Of a stretch of 64,000 nt of DNA, positions 19,062-27,881 are shown piece after piece. The number at the start of each line of letters is the position of its first letter. Positions within the stretch are counted from its first letter, which is position 1. Made by a program: the position numbers and the translations under genes. The DNA is from an uncultured Pelagibacteraceae bacterium. GTDB lineage: Bacteria > Pseudomonadota > Alphaproteobacteria > Pelagibacterales > Pelagibacteraceae. Under the pieces are notes generated by a model that did no database searches, was not told the origin of the DNA, and saw only the letters and a program-made list of their open reading frames with translations. The stretch spans positions 1 to 64,000 of the forward strand of contig CACELK010000001.1 of assembly GCA_902560245.1 (NCBI GenBank), given 5' to 3'.

Positions 19062-19347
19062 AAATTAATGTTATTATAATAGTTTAATAGTAGTAGTATT
19101 GTATGTGAATATTGTTAATTAATAATTATTAACAAATTATACATTTTTTATTAACAAAATAAATGTTATTAAAAATACTGTATATTAGCTAATTTGTGGC
19201 GCTATTTAATTTTATTATATTAAATGTATATTATTTATTAACCTTAATAATTATGTTTATAAATACATTGTTTTACAAATAAAAAATAAAATTTTCTATT
19301 TGTTAGAAAATGAAATAATAAATACACAAGTTATTAAGGTTTTATAC
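19062..19347. other. oriC: Probable chromosomal replication origin (oriC)
   Basis: 286-nt noncoding gap, the longest in the window, almost only A and T apart from a small island TTTGTGGCGCTA at 19194-19205. It lies between hemE and ppsR, the position of oriC in Caulobacter crescentus and Rickettsia. Genes to the left run away on the minus strand and genes to the right on the plus strand, so transcription follows presumed fork movement on both sides. Repeats resembling a DnaA box (TTATTAACA) occur at 19126 and 19148 and in inverted form at 19113. No perfect TTATCCACA box is present. Confidence 0.75.
19112..19158. repeat. Direct and inverted repeats in the origin gap
   Basis: TTATTAACAAA occurs at 19126-19136 and again at 19148-19158. 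TTGTTAAT (19112-19119) and ATTAACAA (19128-19135) form a perfect 8-bp inverted repeat around TAATAATT. The unit TTATTAACA differs from the relaxed DnaA box TTATNCACA at one position. A further 10-mer AATGTTATTA is found at 19067 and 19162. Some repetition is expected in such AT-rich DNA. Confidence 0.5.
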
Positions 19348-20172
19348 ATGAATAGTACTTATCAAATATACTTAATTTCGGACTCAACTGGTGAAACTTT
19401 AGATAGAATTTTTCTAGCACTAAAGGCTCAATTTAAAAATTTTAATTATAAAATACACTCATATTCTTTTACTAGAACAGAAAATCAGATATTAAAAATT
19501 ATTGATATTGCAAATAAACAAAAAAATTCAATAATTTTATATACAATAGTAGATGTTTCTCTTGCTAATTTTTTATTAAAAGAAAGCGAAAAATATAAAA
19601 TTCCGTGTTTTAGTGTGTTGGGGGATTTAATAATTAATTTTTCAAAAATACTTAACCAAAAAGCATCACATTTACCAAGTGGTCAACATACTCTTAATGA
19701 AGAATACTATAATAGAATTGAAGCAATTCAATTTACAATGAATCATGATGATGGAAATTTAATAAACGATTTGGAAAAATCTGACATAATATTATTGGGA
19801 GTTAGTAGGACAAGCAAAACCCCAACATCTATATATCTGGCCAATAGAGGTTTAAGGACGTCTAATATCCCATTAATTAACGAATACTCTGTCCCAGAAT
19901 TACTAAGGAAAAATCCTAAAATATCCTGTGTAGTTGGCCTAACAACTGAGCCAGCAAGGCTATTAGACTTGAGGAAAAATAGAATGAATTCTCTAAAAGA
20001 AAATGAACCAATTAATTACACAAACTTGGAAGCAATTATAAAAGAAGTTGAAAAAGCAAAACAAACATTTAAAAAATATAATTGGCCTATGATTGATGTT
20101 ACTAGAAAATCAGTTGAGGAAACCGCAGCTTCAATCATAAAAATTCATGAAATTTATAAAAACAATGAATAA
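19348..20172 (+). CDS. ppsR: Pyruvate,phosphate dikinase / PEP synthase regulatory protein (DUF299)
   Basis: About 274 aa bifunctional kinase/phosphotransferase that uses ADP to inactivate and Pi to reactivate PPDK or PEP synthase. The P-loop is GVSRTSKTP and the N-terminus YQIYLISDSTGETLD is typical. I chose ATG at 19348 because family members begin a few residues before the SDSTGET block; an upstream in-frame TTG at 19300 would add 16 unrelated residues. This is the gene that flanks oriC in Caulobacter and Rickettsia. Confidence 0.92.
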   Translation: MNSTYQIYLISDSTGETLDRIFLALKAQFKNFNYKIHSYSFTRTENQILKIIDIANKQKNSIILYTIVDVSLANFLLKESEKYKIPCFSVLGDLIINFSKILNQKASHLPSGQHTLNEEYYNRIEAIQFTMNHDDGNLINDLEKSDIILLGVSRTSKTPTSIYLANRGLRTSNIPLINEYSVPELLRKNPKISCVVGLTTEPARLLDLRKNRMNSLKENEPINYTNLEAIIKEVEKAKQTFKKYNWPMIDVTRKSVEETAASIIKIHEIYKNNE

Positions 20173-20752
20173 AAATATAGTTTTGGCTTCAAAGAGTGAA
20201 GTTAGAAAAAATATATTAGAAAAAAATGGTTTTAGATGTGATATAATACCAGCAAACATTGATGAAGAGTCAATTAAAGAAAGTTTGTCAAAAGAAGGAG
20301 CAACACCAACAAATATTTCTAAAAATTTAGCCGAACTAAAAGCGAATAAAATAAGCCTAAGATCTTATGGAAAAATAGTAATAGGCGCTGATAGCGTAAT
20401 CGATCTTGAAGGCAATATAATATCTAAACCTCAAAACCGAGATGAAGCAATGTATATATTGGAGAAATTAAATGGAAAAACTCATCACTTAATTAGTTCC
20501 GTTTGTATTTCTATGGATGGTAAAATGATTTGGAATTATAGTGATAAAGCCAAACTGATAATGAAAAAAATGACTCACAAAGAGCTTAAAGTATATTTAT
20601 CAAAAATACCTGATAAAACTTTATATGCGTATAATGTTTACCAGATAGAAGGTGAGGGAAAAAATTTATTTTCTTCGATACACGGTGACAAAGATACTAT
20701 AATGGGATTACCTATAAAAAAGATAAAAGAATATTTAATAAATTTAAAATGA
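20165..20752 (+). CDS. maf: Maf-family nucleotide pyrophosphatase
   Basis: 195 aa. Opens NIVLASKSEVRKNIL, the Maf signature (LAS-S-RR-LL), with VIGADSVIDLEG in the active-site region. The family hydrolyses non-canonical or modified NTPs to monophosphates. ATG at 20165 is preferred over an in-frame ATG at 20147 because members start immediately before the LAS strand. The start overlaps the end of ppsR by 8 nt. Confidence 0.92.
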   Translation: MNKNIVLASKSEVRKNILEKNGFRCDIIPANIDEESIKESLSKEGATPTNISKNLAELKANKISLRSYGKIVIGADSVIDLEGNIISKPQNRDEAMYILEKLNGKTHHLISSVCISMDGKMIWNYSDKAKLIMKKMTHKELKVYLSKIPDKTLYAYNVYQIEGEGKNLFSSIHGDKDTIMGLPIKKIKEYLINLK

Positions 20753-21546
20753 AAAAATATTTAGTTATAGGAAACCCCATAGAGCATTCTCTTTCACCAA
20801 AACTTCATAATTATTGGATTAAAAAAAATAATATAAACGCCATTTATGAAAAAAAATTAATAAAAGTAAATGAAATTAGAAATGTAATAACAGATATTAA
20901 AAATGAAAAAATTAATGGAATAAACGTAACTCTCCCCTTTAAAAAATCAGTAATACAATATCTTGATGAGCTGTCTATAGAAGCAAAAAGTTCTCAATCA
21001 GTTAATACTGTTTATAAAGAAGACAAAAAAATAATCGGACATAATACTGATATTGCTGGTTTCGAATTAAGTTTAAGACATATTAATTTTGACGTAAGAA
21101 ATAAAAAAGTTTTTATATTAGGAGCGGGCGGTGTTGTCTCTTCGATAATATTTGCATTAAATAAAATGAACGCATCTAAGATTATTCTAAGTAATAGAAC
21201 AAAACAGAAAGCAGAAGAGATTAAAAAAAATTTTAATAAATTAAATGTTGTTAATTGGGGAGACACACCTGAGAATAGCGACATAATAATAAATGCAACA
21301 AGCGTAGGGTTAAAAGAAGGCGACAAGTTAGATATAGATTACGAAAAAATAGGTAATGGTAAGTTTTTTTATGATGTTATTTATAATCCGAAAATGACAA
21401 ATTTTTTAAAAATTGCAAAAAGCAATGGTAATTTTGTAGAAAACGGAAGAATGATGTTTATTTACCAGGCACATCAAGCGTTTACTTTATGGCATAAAAT
21501 TATGCCAGAAATAAACAATGAAGTAATAGAGTTATTATATAAATGA
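20749..21546 (+). CDS. aroE: Shikimate dehydrogenase
   Basis: 265 aa, NADPH-dependent reduction of 3-dehydroshikimate in aromatic amino-acid synthesis. Substrate motif SLSPKLHN at 14-21, catalytic Lys in NVTLPFKKSV, nucleotide fold LGAGGVVSSI and the NATSVGL block are all present. Overlaps maf and coaE by 4 nt each, so the block is one operon. Confidence 0.96.
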   Translation: MKKYLVIGNPIEHSLSPKLHNYWIKKNNINAIYEKKLIKVNEIRNVITDIKNEKINGINVTLPFKKSVIQYLDELSIEAKSSQSVNTVYKEDKKIIGHNTDIAGFELSLRHINFDVRNKKVFILGAGGVVSSIIFALNKMNASKIILSNRTKQKAEEIKKNFNKLNVVNWGDTPENSDIIINATSVGLKEGDKLDIDYEKIGNGKFFYDVIYNPKMTNFLKIAKSNGNFVENGRMMFIYQAHQAFTLWHKIMPEINNEVIELLYK

Positions 21547-22112
21547 TAAGAGTTGGAATAGTTGGCCATATTGGAAGTGGGAAAAGTTATGTTGCAAAAA
21601 AGTTTGGATATCCTGTTTTTAATGCCGATGATGAAGTAAAAAATTTATATAAGACAAATAAATATTGTTTTAAAAAATTAAATAAATTTTTTCCCAATTA
21701 TATTACTTCTTTTCCTGTTAAAAAAAATGAGGTTATTGCAACTATTTTAAAAAAAAAAAATAGCCTTAAAAAAATTGTAAAAATTATCCATCCAATGGTT
21801 AAGCACAGAATGAATAATTTTATTCGAAAAAATAAAAATAGAAAAATTATCATTTTAGACATTCCTCTTTTGTTAGAAAATAAAATTGAAAACAAAAAAG
21901 ATATAATTGTTTTTGTAAAATCTGAAAAAAGTAAAATTATAAAAAAATTAAAGAAAAGAAAAAATTTTAATCCTTTATTAATAAAAAAATTTATGCAGAT
22001 TCAACTTCCTATTGAATATAAAATAAAAAAATCTGATTTTATAGTGAGAAATAATTTTAACAAAAAATTTTTAAAAAAAGATATAAATAAAATTTTAAAG
22101 AGAATTTTGTAA
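21543..22112 (+). CDS. coaE: Dephospho-CoA kinase
   Basis: 189 aa, last step of coenzyme A synthesis. P-loop GHIGSGKSYVAKKFG at 8-22, Asp in FNADDEV, and the lid region IILDIPLLLENK. Very lysine- and asparagine-rich with long A-runs, but the frame is intact to the stop, which is adjacent to the dnaQ start. Confidence 0.93.
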   Translation: MIRVGIVGHIGSGKSYVAKKFGYPVFNADDEVKNLYKTNKYCFKKLNKFFPNYITSFPVKKNEVIATILKKKNSLKKIVKIIHPMVKHRMNNFIRKNKNRKIIILDIPLLLENKIENKKDIIVFVKSEKSKIIKKLKKRKNFNPLLIKKFMQIQLPIEYKIKKSDFIVRNNFNKKFLKKDINKILKRIL

Positions 22113-22784
22113 ATGCTTGAGGTAGTATTAGATACAGAGACAACAGGACTATCAGTTAAAGACGGTCATAGGATTGTTGAGATTGGATGTATTGAGCTAA
22201 ATAATCAAATACCTACATCTAAAAAATTTCACTGTTATTTAAATCCAGAAAGAAATGTTTCTGAAAAAGCATTAGAAGTGCATGGGTATACCGACTCATT
22301 TTTGTCTGATAAAAAAAAATTTAATGAGATTGCAGATGAATTTCTAGATTTTATTAAAAATAAAAAATTAATAATACACAACGCTGAATTTGATATATCA
22401 CACTTAAATAATGAATTAACAATTTCAAATAATAGCAAAATAGAAATGGATCAGGTTATCGATACACTTGAAATTGCAAGAGAGAAATTTCCTGGTTCAA
22501 GTGTAAGTCTTGATGCGCTTTGTAAAAGATTTAATATCGACAATTCAAGAAGAATTAAGCATACAGCATTAGTAGACTGTGAATTGCTTTCTAAAGTATA
22601 TATAAATTTAATAGACCAAAAAGAACCAACTCTAAATCTGTACAGTGAAAATCAAAAAAAAGTTGATAATAATTTAAATCAAAAAAGTATATATTATAAA
22701 AAGGTAATCAAACCCTCATCAGAGGAAATCGAATTACACAGAAAATTTTTAAAAAAAAGTCTTAAAAAAAATTATTTTAGTTAA
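22113..22784 (+). CDS. dnaQ: DNA polymerase III epsilon subunit (3'-5' exonuclease)
   Basis: 223 aa DEDDh exonuclease, the proofreading subunit. Exo I VLDTETTGL near residue 5, Exo II HNAEFDISHLN near 90 and Exo III HTALVDCELL near 150 give the complete catalytic set. The C-terminal segment that binds DnaE is short. The last 8 nt overlap the convergent secB. Confidence 0.95.
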   Translation: MLEVVLDTETTGLSVKDGHRIVEIGCIELNNQIPTSKKFHCYLNPERNVSEKALEVHGYTDSFLSDKKKFNEIADEFLDFIKNKKLIIHNAEFDISHLNNELTISNNSKIEMDQVIDTLEIAREKFPGSSVSLDALCKRFNIDNSRRIKHTALVDCELLSKVYINLIDQKEPTLNLYSENQKKVDNNLNQKSIYYKKVIKPSSEEIELHRKFLKKSLKKNYFS

Positions 22785-23199
22785 ATTTATTATTATAAAT
22801 TTTTTCAAAGTCAACTTTTTTACCAAATTCAACATTAGTAAATCCACTTGCATGAATTAAATTTAAAAGAGATTTTTCTAGTCTTGGATATATCATGTTT
22901 TGAACATCACAAAGTAAAATTTTTTCAAGTGTTTTTTTATCGTTTATCTGCTCATTAATTTTAACAATAGTAATATAGATAATTTCAAAATATGATTTTT
23001 TTATATTATTATTTTTATCTTCATATTTTATACTTGTTGAAACTTCTATCATTTTATTTTTTAAACCCTTAGAACTTATATTAATGTTTAAGTGATATTT
23101 TGATATATTTTCTTTTACAAAAAAATATGTTTCTACGTCAGGCGTTTCACTGGACATGTCTTTAACGAATTCTGCTATTATCTCAAATTTTTCTGTCAT
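22777..23199 (-). CDS. secB: Protein-export chaperone SecB
   Basis: 140 aa. Tetrameric cytosolic chaperone that keeps preproteins unfolded for SecA. The arrangement of strands (KYHLNINISSKGL, YFEIIYITIVKIN) and the C-terminal LIHASGFTNVEFGKKVDFE, matching family LL..AGFPPLLLNPIDF, support the call, though conservation is weak. Its place next to dnaQ, coaE and aroE is typical of the alphaproteobacterial origin region. Confidence 0.88.
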   Translation of the reverse strand: MTEKFEIIAEFVKDMSSETPDVETYFFVKENISKYHLNINISSKGLKNKMIEVSTSIKYEDKNNNIKKSYFEIIYITIVKINEQINDKKTLEKILLCDVQNMIYPRLEKSLLNLIHASGFTNVEFGKKVDFEKIYNNKFN

Positions 23200-23608
23200 T
23201 ATCTTCCTCTATATCTTCAAATTCACCCTCGATATAATTTTTTTTTTCTTTTACTTTTTTTGAATAATTTTTACTAACATTTTTAAACAAAATTTTTCTT
23301 GTTGGGGGAAAAATAATTAAAAAGCCCAATAGATCAGTAGCAAAACCTGGCAATATGAGAAGTAGCGATGCAAAAGCCAAAGCTGCACCCGAAATTATTT
23401 CATACATCGGTAATTCATTTCTTATTAATTGGGACATTCCTGATCTAAGTGTATTAAAACCTTCATATCTTGCATACAGAATACCAATAAAAGCTGTTAA
23501 AAAGATGAGAGATATTGTTAACAGGGCTCCAATTTGAGAGCCAATTTTTATAAATAAGTATATTTCTATTATTGGTATTAAAATAATTAATAATAACAGT
23601 GAGTTCAT
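23183..23608 (-). CDS. fxsA: FxsA-family membrane protein
   Basis: 141 aa with at least three hydrophobic segments (LLLIILIPIIEIYLFI, LLTISLIFLTAFIGILYA, ALAFASLLLILPGF) and the family motif LLILPGFATDLLGFLIIFPP. The tail is charged and cytoplasmic. FxsA overproduction alters phage exclusion in E. coli, but its normal role is unclear. It overlaps secB by 17 nt and diverges from the Tim44-like gene. Confidence 0.88.
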   Translation of the reverse strand: MNSLLLLIILIPIIEIYLFIKIGSQIGALLTISLIFLTAFIGILYARYEGFNTLRSGMSQLIRNELPMYEIISGAALAFASLLLILPGFATDLLGFLIIFPPTRKILFKNVSKNYSKKVKEKKNYIEGEFEDIEEDNDRKI

Positions 23609-23669
23609 TTGTCTGTAGTGTAATTTGCTAGTTGAAATAATGCAACATAGTACATATTATCAATAATCT

Positions 23670-24262
23670 ATGAATTATAGTTTTGAATACATTGATATAA
23701 TACTTTTAGCAATGATTGCAGGCTTTATTTTTCTGAGGCTTAGAGGGATTCTTGGAAAAAGATCAGGTTTTGAAGGAAAAGTCTCTGAAAATTTCAGTAA
23801 AGAATTTTCAAACAATATAACTAAAAAAAATATCACTAACGATAAATTCGATGAAAGTGCTAAGGACAATTTTTTAAAAGGTGCAAAAATTGCCTATGAG
23901 ACGATTATTAAGGACTTCAGCGATAATGACAACAAACTAACTGATAGCAAGCCACTTTTAAGCAAAAAAATGTATGACCAATTTAATGAGGCTTTAAAGG
24001 AAAGAAGTTCTAGAGGACATTTCGCAGAGATAACTTTCATTGGAGTTAACTCGGCGATAATTAAAGAGCATAAAAAAATAGATAAATTTTTAAATGTAAC
24101 AGTTGATTTTGTAAGTGAGGTTATTACTTGTATAAGAGATAAAGATAAAAAAATAATATCAGGCGATCCAAAAAAATCAAAAAAATACATGACACATGGG
24201 TATTTTCAAGGGACATAACATCTGGCAACCCTAACTGGGAATTAGTTGATACTTTAACTTAA
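23670..24262 (+). CDS. Tim44-like domain protein with a -1 frame break near the 3' end
   Basis: An N-terminal membrane anchor (IDIILLAMIAGFIFL) is followed by a Tim44/MBA1-like domain (FLKGAKIAYETIIKDF, HFAEITFIGVNSAII). The zero frame ends at 24218 with the unrelated tail KKYMTHGYFQGT. Reading from the A7 tract at 24170-24176 with one extra A restores DTWVFSRDITSGNPNWELVD and a stop at 24260-24262. That tail is the conserved end of the family and stops exactly before the smr start. So either one A was lost, the sequence has an error, or slippage makes the full protein. I give the restored end. Confidence 0.82.
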
Positions 24263-24685
24263 TTGAAAAAAAAACTTACAGAAAAAGACAAAAAAGATTG
24301 GAATAACTTTCTTCAGAGTAAATCTAAAGTTTTTAATAAAGATGTAAGTGGAAAAGAAAGTTTAGATTACGCAATTAAACTTAAAACAATTGATCTTCAT
24401 GGATATTCGCTTGAAAATGCAAATAAGACTATTAAAGAATTTATTAAAAATTGTTCAAAAAATAATGTTATTAAAATAAATGTTATTACTGGAAAAGGAT
24501 TAAGATCAAATATTATGAATGATCCCTACATTTCTAAAGATTTTAGTATATTGAAATATTCAGTACCAGATTTTATTAAAAAAGACGAAGAGTTAATGAG
24601 TTTAATTAAAGAGATAAAAGTATCTGAAAAAGACATAGGTGGAACAGGAGTTTTTAGTATTTTTTTGAAAAAATTTATAAAATAA
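24263..24685 (+). CDS. Smr-domain protein
   Basis: 140 aa. The C-terminal two-thirds is an Smr (small MutS-related) domain with [12 protein letters not shown] and the nuclease/nucleic-acid-binding loop VITGKGLRS. The start appears to be TTG directly after the restored Tim44-like stop, suggesting translational coupling. Alphaproteobacterial genomes often place a Smr protein after the Tim44-like gene. Substrate is unknown. The last 11 nt overlap hslU. Confidence 0.85.
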   Translation: MKKKLTEKDKKDWNNFLQSKSKVFNKDVSGKESLDYAIKLKTIDLHGYSLENANKTIKEFIKNCSKNNVIKINVITGKGLRSNIMNDPYISKDFSILKYSVPDFIKKDEELMSLIKEIKVSEKDIGGTGVFSIFLKKFIK

Positions 24686-26046
24686 ATTTTGATAAATCTG
24701 TGTCTTTAACTAATTCTCCTAGATTTTTCTTAACATATTCAGAATTCACAGTTATAGTTTTACCCGAGTTATCGGTTGCGGTAAAACTTATATCATCTAA
24801 AACTCTTTCAATTATTGTATGAAGTCTTCTTGCACCTATATTTTCCACAGTCGAGTTAACCTCAGTTGCTAAATTTGCTATAGTGTCTATACCATCATCA
24901 GTGAATTCAAGATCAACATTTTCAGTCTTTAAAAGAGCTTTATATTGTTTAATTAAAGAATTATCAGGCTCTTTTAAAATTCTCTTGAAATCTTCACTGG
25001 TTAAAGCATCAAGCTCAACCCTTATAGGCAATCTACCTTGTAGTTCAGGCAACAGATCTGAAGGTTTTGCAAGTTGAAAAGCTCCTGAAGCTATGAACAA
25101 AATATGATCAGTTTTAATAGGGCCATATTTTGTACTTACTGTTGTTCCTTCAATAAGAGGCAAAAGATCTCTTTGTACACCTTCTCTAGATACGTCCCCT
25201 CCAACTCTATCAGTACGAGCTGAAATTTTATCTATCTCGTCTAAAAAAACTATTCCATTATTTTCAGTGGAATTTTTTGCGGCTTTAATAATTTTATCTT
25301 GTTCGATTAATTTATCTGATTCTTCATTTATTAAAATTTCATGAGATTCTTTGACGGTCATTTTCTTTTTTTTTGGTTTATTACCCATAGATTTTCCCAA
25401 CATTTCACCTATATTTATCATACCTACATTAGCACCTGGCATACCAGGTATTTCGAAAGATGGCATTGAGTTACTTTCATTTACTGCAATTTCAATTTCA
25501 TTATCATCTAGGTCTCCATTTCTTAATCTTTTTCTAAAACTTTCCCTTGTTGCTATACTTGCTTTGTTGCCAACCAAAGCATCAAGGACTTTTTCTTCAG
25601 CATTTTTTTTGAGCTACAGCAGCAACTTCTTTTCTTTTTTTAACTTTTTCCATAGCTATAGCAATTTCTAGCAAGTCTCTTACTATCTGTTCAACATCTC
25701 TTCCAACATATCCTACCTCTGTAAATCTAGTCGCCTCCACTTTTACAAAAGGTGCCTCAGCTAACTTTGATAATCTTCTTGAAATTTCTGTCTTACCAAC
25801 TCCAGTAGGTCCTATCATTAAAATATTTTTAGGCAGAACTTCATCTTTCATTTCATCTTGAAGTGCTTGTCTCCTCCATCTATTTCTCAGGGCTATTGCA
25901 ACAGCTCTTTTAGCTTTATTTTGTCCAACTACAAATCGATCCAACTCTGAAACAATTTCTCTTGGAGATAATGAACTGATGTATGAACTATTATCATTAA
26001 TATTTTTTTCTTTTGGAACTAAATTTGTAATATTAGATTTTTGCAT
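24675..26046 (-). pseudogene. hslU: ATP-dependent protease ATPase subunit HslU, interrupted by a one-base insertion
   Basis: Two minus-strand frames together make one HslU of about 456 aa. The 5' part (26046-25597) has the [20 protein letters not shown] region, Walker [10 protein letters not shown] and [12 protein letters not shown] pore loop, then ends VAQKKC. The 3' part continues after an A8 tract at 25603-25610 with [20 protein letters not shown] Walker B and the C-terminal [15 protein letters not shown]. Removing one A gives a seamless [17 protein letters not shown]. All other domains look intact, so this may be a sequence error, a recent lesion, or a gene kept alive by slippage. Confidence 0.9.
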
Positions 26047-26561
26047 TAAATTTTTTCTATCTTAATGTTATTATTTGTAAAAACACATATCTCAGATGCA
26101 ACTTCTATTGCTTTTTTAGCGATTTCTTCGGCATTTAAATCTGTATCCATTAGTACTTTTGCAGAAGCTAAAGCATAATTTCCGCCTGAACCAATACCAA
26201 TTACATCACCCTCTGGCTCTAAAACATCTCCTGTTCCGGAAATAATAAAACTTTTTTCTTTATCACCTATTGCCATCAAGGCCTCAAGTCTTCTTAGATA
26301 CTTATCTGTTCTCCAGTCCTTGGCTAATTCAACAGCTGCTCTTGTTAAATTGCCCGCATGTTTTTCTAATTTAGACTCTAATCTTTCAAACAAAGTTAGT
26401 GCATCTGCCGTTGATCCAGCAAAACCTGCTATCACATTTCTTTTCTCAATCTTTCTAACTTTGTTAGCAGTGCTTTTGATAACAGTATTACCCATACTTA
26501 CCTGTCCATCGCTAGCAACTACAACATCTTTATTCTTTCTTACTAAAACAATCGTGGTCAT
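26046..26561 (-). CDS. hslV: ATP-dependent protease proteolytic subunit HslV
   Basis: 171 aa, threonine protease ring of the HslUV (ClpYQ) complex. The N-terminal [19 protein letters not shown] provides the catalytic Thr after Met removal, and [14 protein letters not shown] is the conserved helix region. It overlaps hslU by 1 nt (TAATG). The intact hslV argues that the complex is or was recently functional. Confidence 0.97.
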   Translation of the reverse strand: MTTIVLVRKNKDVVVASDGQVSMGNTVIKSTANKVRKIEKRNVIAGFAGSTADALTLFERLESKLEKHAGNLTRAAVELAKDWRTDKYLRRLEALMAIGDKEKSFIISGTGDVLEPEGDVIGIGSGGNYALASAKVLMDTDLNAEEIAKKAIEVASEICVFTNNNIKIEKI

Positions 26562-26616
26562 AGTTATTAAATGGATATTATTTTTAATAGTTCAAGGGCT
26601 TTATTAGTTATGTTGA

Positions 26617-26622
26617 TATAAT
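26617..26622 (+). promoter_or_regulatory. Possible -10 box of the his operon
   Basis: Perfect TATAAT in the 90-nt divergent gap between hslV and hisB, about 30 nt before the hisB ATG. No good -35 hexamer stands at 16-18 nt, and AT-rich background makes chance matches likely. Confidence 0.35.
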
Positions 26623-26651
26623 TAAATAATGAAGATATACCTATAAAAATT

Positions 26652-27242
26652 ATGAAGCGAAAAGCCAACATCACAAGGAAAACTAAAGAAACCTCAATTA
26701 AAGTAGATTTAAATATTGATGGTAAGGGTAAATATAAAATTGACACAGGCATTGGTTTTCTAAATCATATGCTTGAACAATTATCAAAGCATTCATCAAT
26801 TGATCTAAGTGTAAAAGCCAAAGGGGATACGCATATAGATCTACATCACACTACAGAAGATACTGGTATCGCAATTGGAGAGTGTTTAAAAAAAGCATCT
26901 AAAAATTTTGTTGGTATAAAAAGATATGCTCATGCCTTACTGCCCATGGACGAAACTCTAACTAGGGTAGCAATAGATATTTCAAATAGACCTTATCTAA
27001 TTTGGAATGTGAAGTTAAAAGTAGAAAAATTAGGTGAAATGGATACAGAATTATTTAAGGAGTGGTTTCAAGCATTTGCACAATCAGCAGGTATAACTTT
27101 ACATGTTGAAAATATTTATGGTGATAACAGTCATCACATAATAGAATCTTGTTATAAAGGATTAGCTAGGTCGCTTAGAGCAGCGTTAGAGTTAGATCCT
27201 AGAAATAAGAAAAGAATACCTTCTACAAAAGGTTCTTTATAA
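26652..27242 (+). CDS. hisB: Imidazoleglycerol-phosphate dehydratase
   Basis: 196 aa, single-function HisB of histidine synthesis (no HAD phosphatase domain fused). Manganese-binding repeats are visible: [10 protein letters not shown] with [12 protein letters not shown], and [16 protein letters not shown]. It heads hisB-hisH-hisA-hisF-hisE, a compact part of the pathway; hisG, D, C and I are not in the window. Confidence 0.97.
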   Translation: MKRKANITRKTKETSIKVDLNIDGKGKYKIDTGIGFLNHMLEQLSKHSSIDLSVKAKGDTHIDLHHTTEDTGIAIGECLKKASKNFVGIKRYAHALLPMDETLTRVAIDISNRPYLIWNVKLKVEKLGEMDTELFKEWFQAFAQSAGITLHVENIYGDNSHHIIESCYKGLARSLRAALELDPRNKKRIPSTKGSL

Positions 27243-27254
27243 GTAAAAAAATTA

Positions 27255-27881
27255 ATGAAAGTTACAATAGTCGATTATAATTCGGGGAATATAAGCTCCG
27301 TAATAAACTCCTTCAAGGAAGTTGCCAAAGGTAAAGTAAATATTGAAGTAACCTCAGATTTAAAGAAAATTGAATCTAGCGACAAGGTAGTCTTACCAGG
27401 ACAAGGTTCCTTTAAGAGTTGTGTGGACGCCTTAAACAAAATAAGCGGGCTTGCAGAAACACTTAACGAGTTTGCAATAATTAATAAAAAACCTCTTCTT
27501 GGAATTTGTGTTGGTTTACAAATGTTTGCTGAAATTGGTTATGAAGAAACTGAAACAAAAGGTTTGGGTTGGATTTCAGGTAAAGTTTCAAAAATGGATA
27601 ATCAAAAAGGAAAATACAAACTTCCTCATATTGGTTGGAATCAAATTAATATTGTTAAGGATAGTAAAATTTTTAAAGATATAGAAAATAATTCTCATAT
27701 GTATTTTGTTCACAGCTATGAATTTATTCCAAAAGATAAAAATGTAATTTCAGCAACAACAGATTATTCCTCAAGTATTGTTTGCTCTGTTGAAAAAGAA
27801 AATATATTTGGAACTCAATTTCATCCTGAAAAGAGTGATAAGATTGGACTTAAAATAATTAACAATTTTATAATATTATAA
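27255..27881 (+). CDS. hisH: Imidazole glycerol phosphate synthase glutaminase subunit
   Basis: 208 aa class I glutamine amidotransferase that feeds ammonia to HisF. Catalytic Cys in LLGICVGLQMF, and His-Glu in TQFHPEKS. Strand 1 reads VTIVDYNSGNISSV. It directly precedes hisA with no gap. Confidence 0.96.
   Translation: MKVTIVDYNSGNISSVINSFKEVAKGKVNIEVTSDLKKIESSDKVVLPGQGSFKSCVDALNKISGLAETLNEFAIINKKPLLGICVGLQMFAEIGYEETETKGLGWISGKVSKMDNQKGKYKLPHIGWNQINIVKDSKIFKDIENNSHMYFVHSYEFIPKDKNVISATTDYSSSIVCSVEKENIFGTQFHPEKSDKIGLKIINNFIIL

Noticed and set aside
19115..19132. CtrA-type TTAA-N7-TTAA sites in the origin gap
   Set aside because: TTAA words are present but spaced 6 or 10 nt, not 7; such words are expected by chance in this AT-rich stretch.
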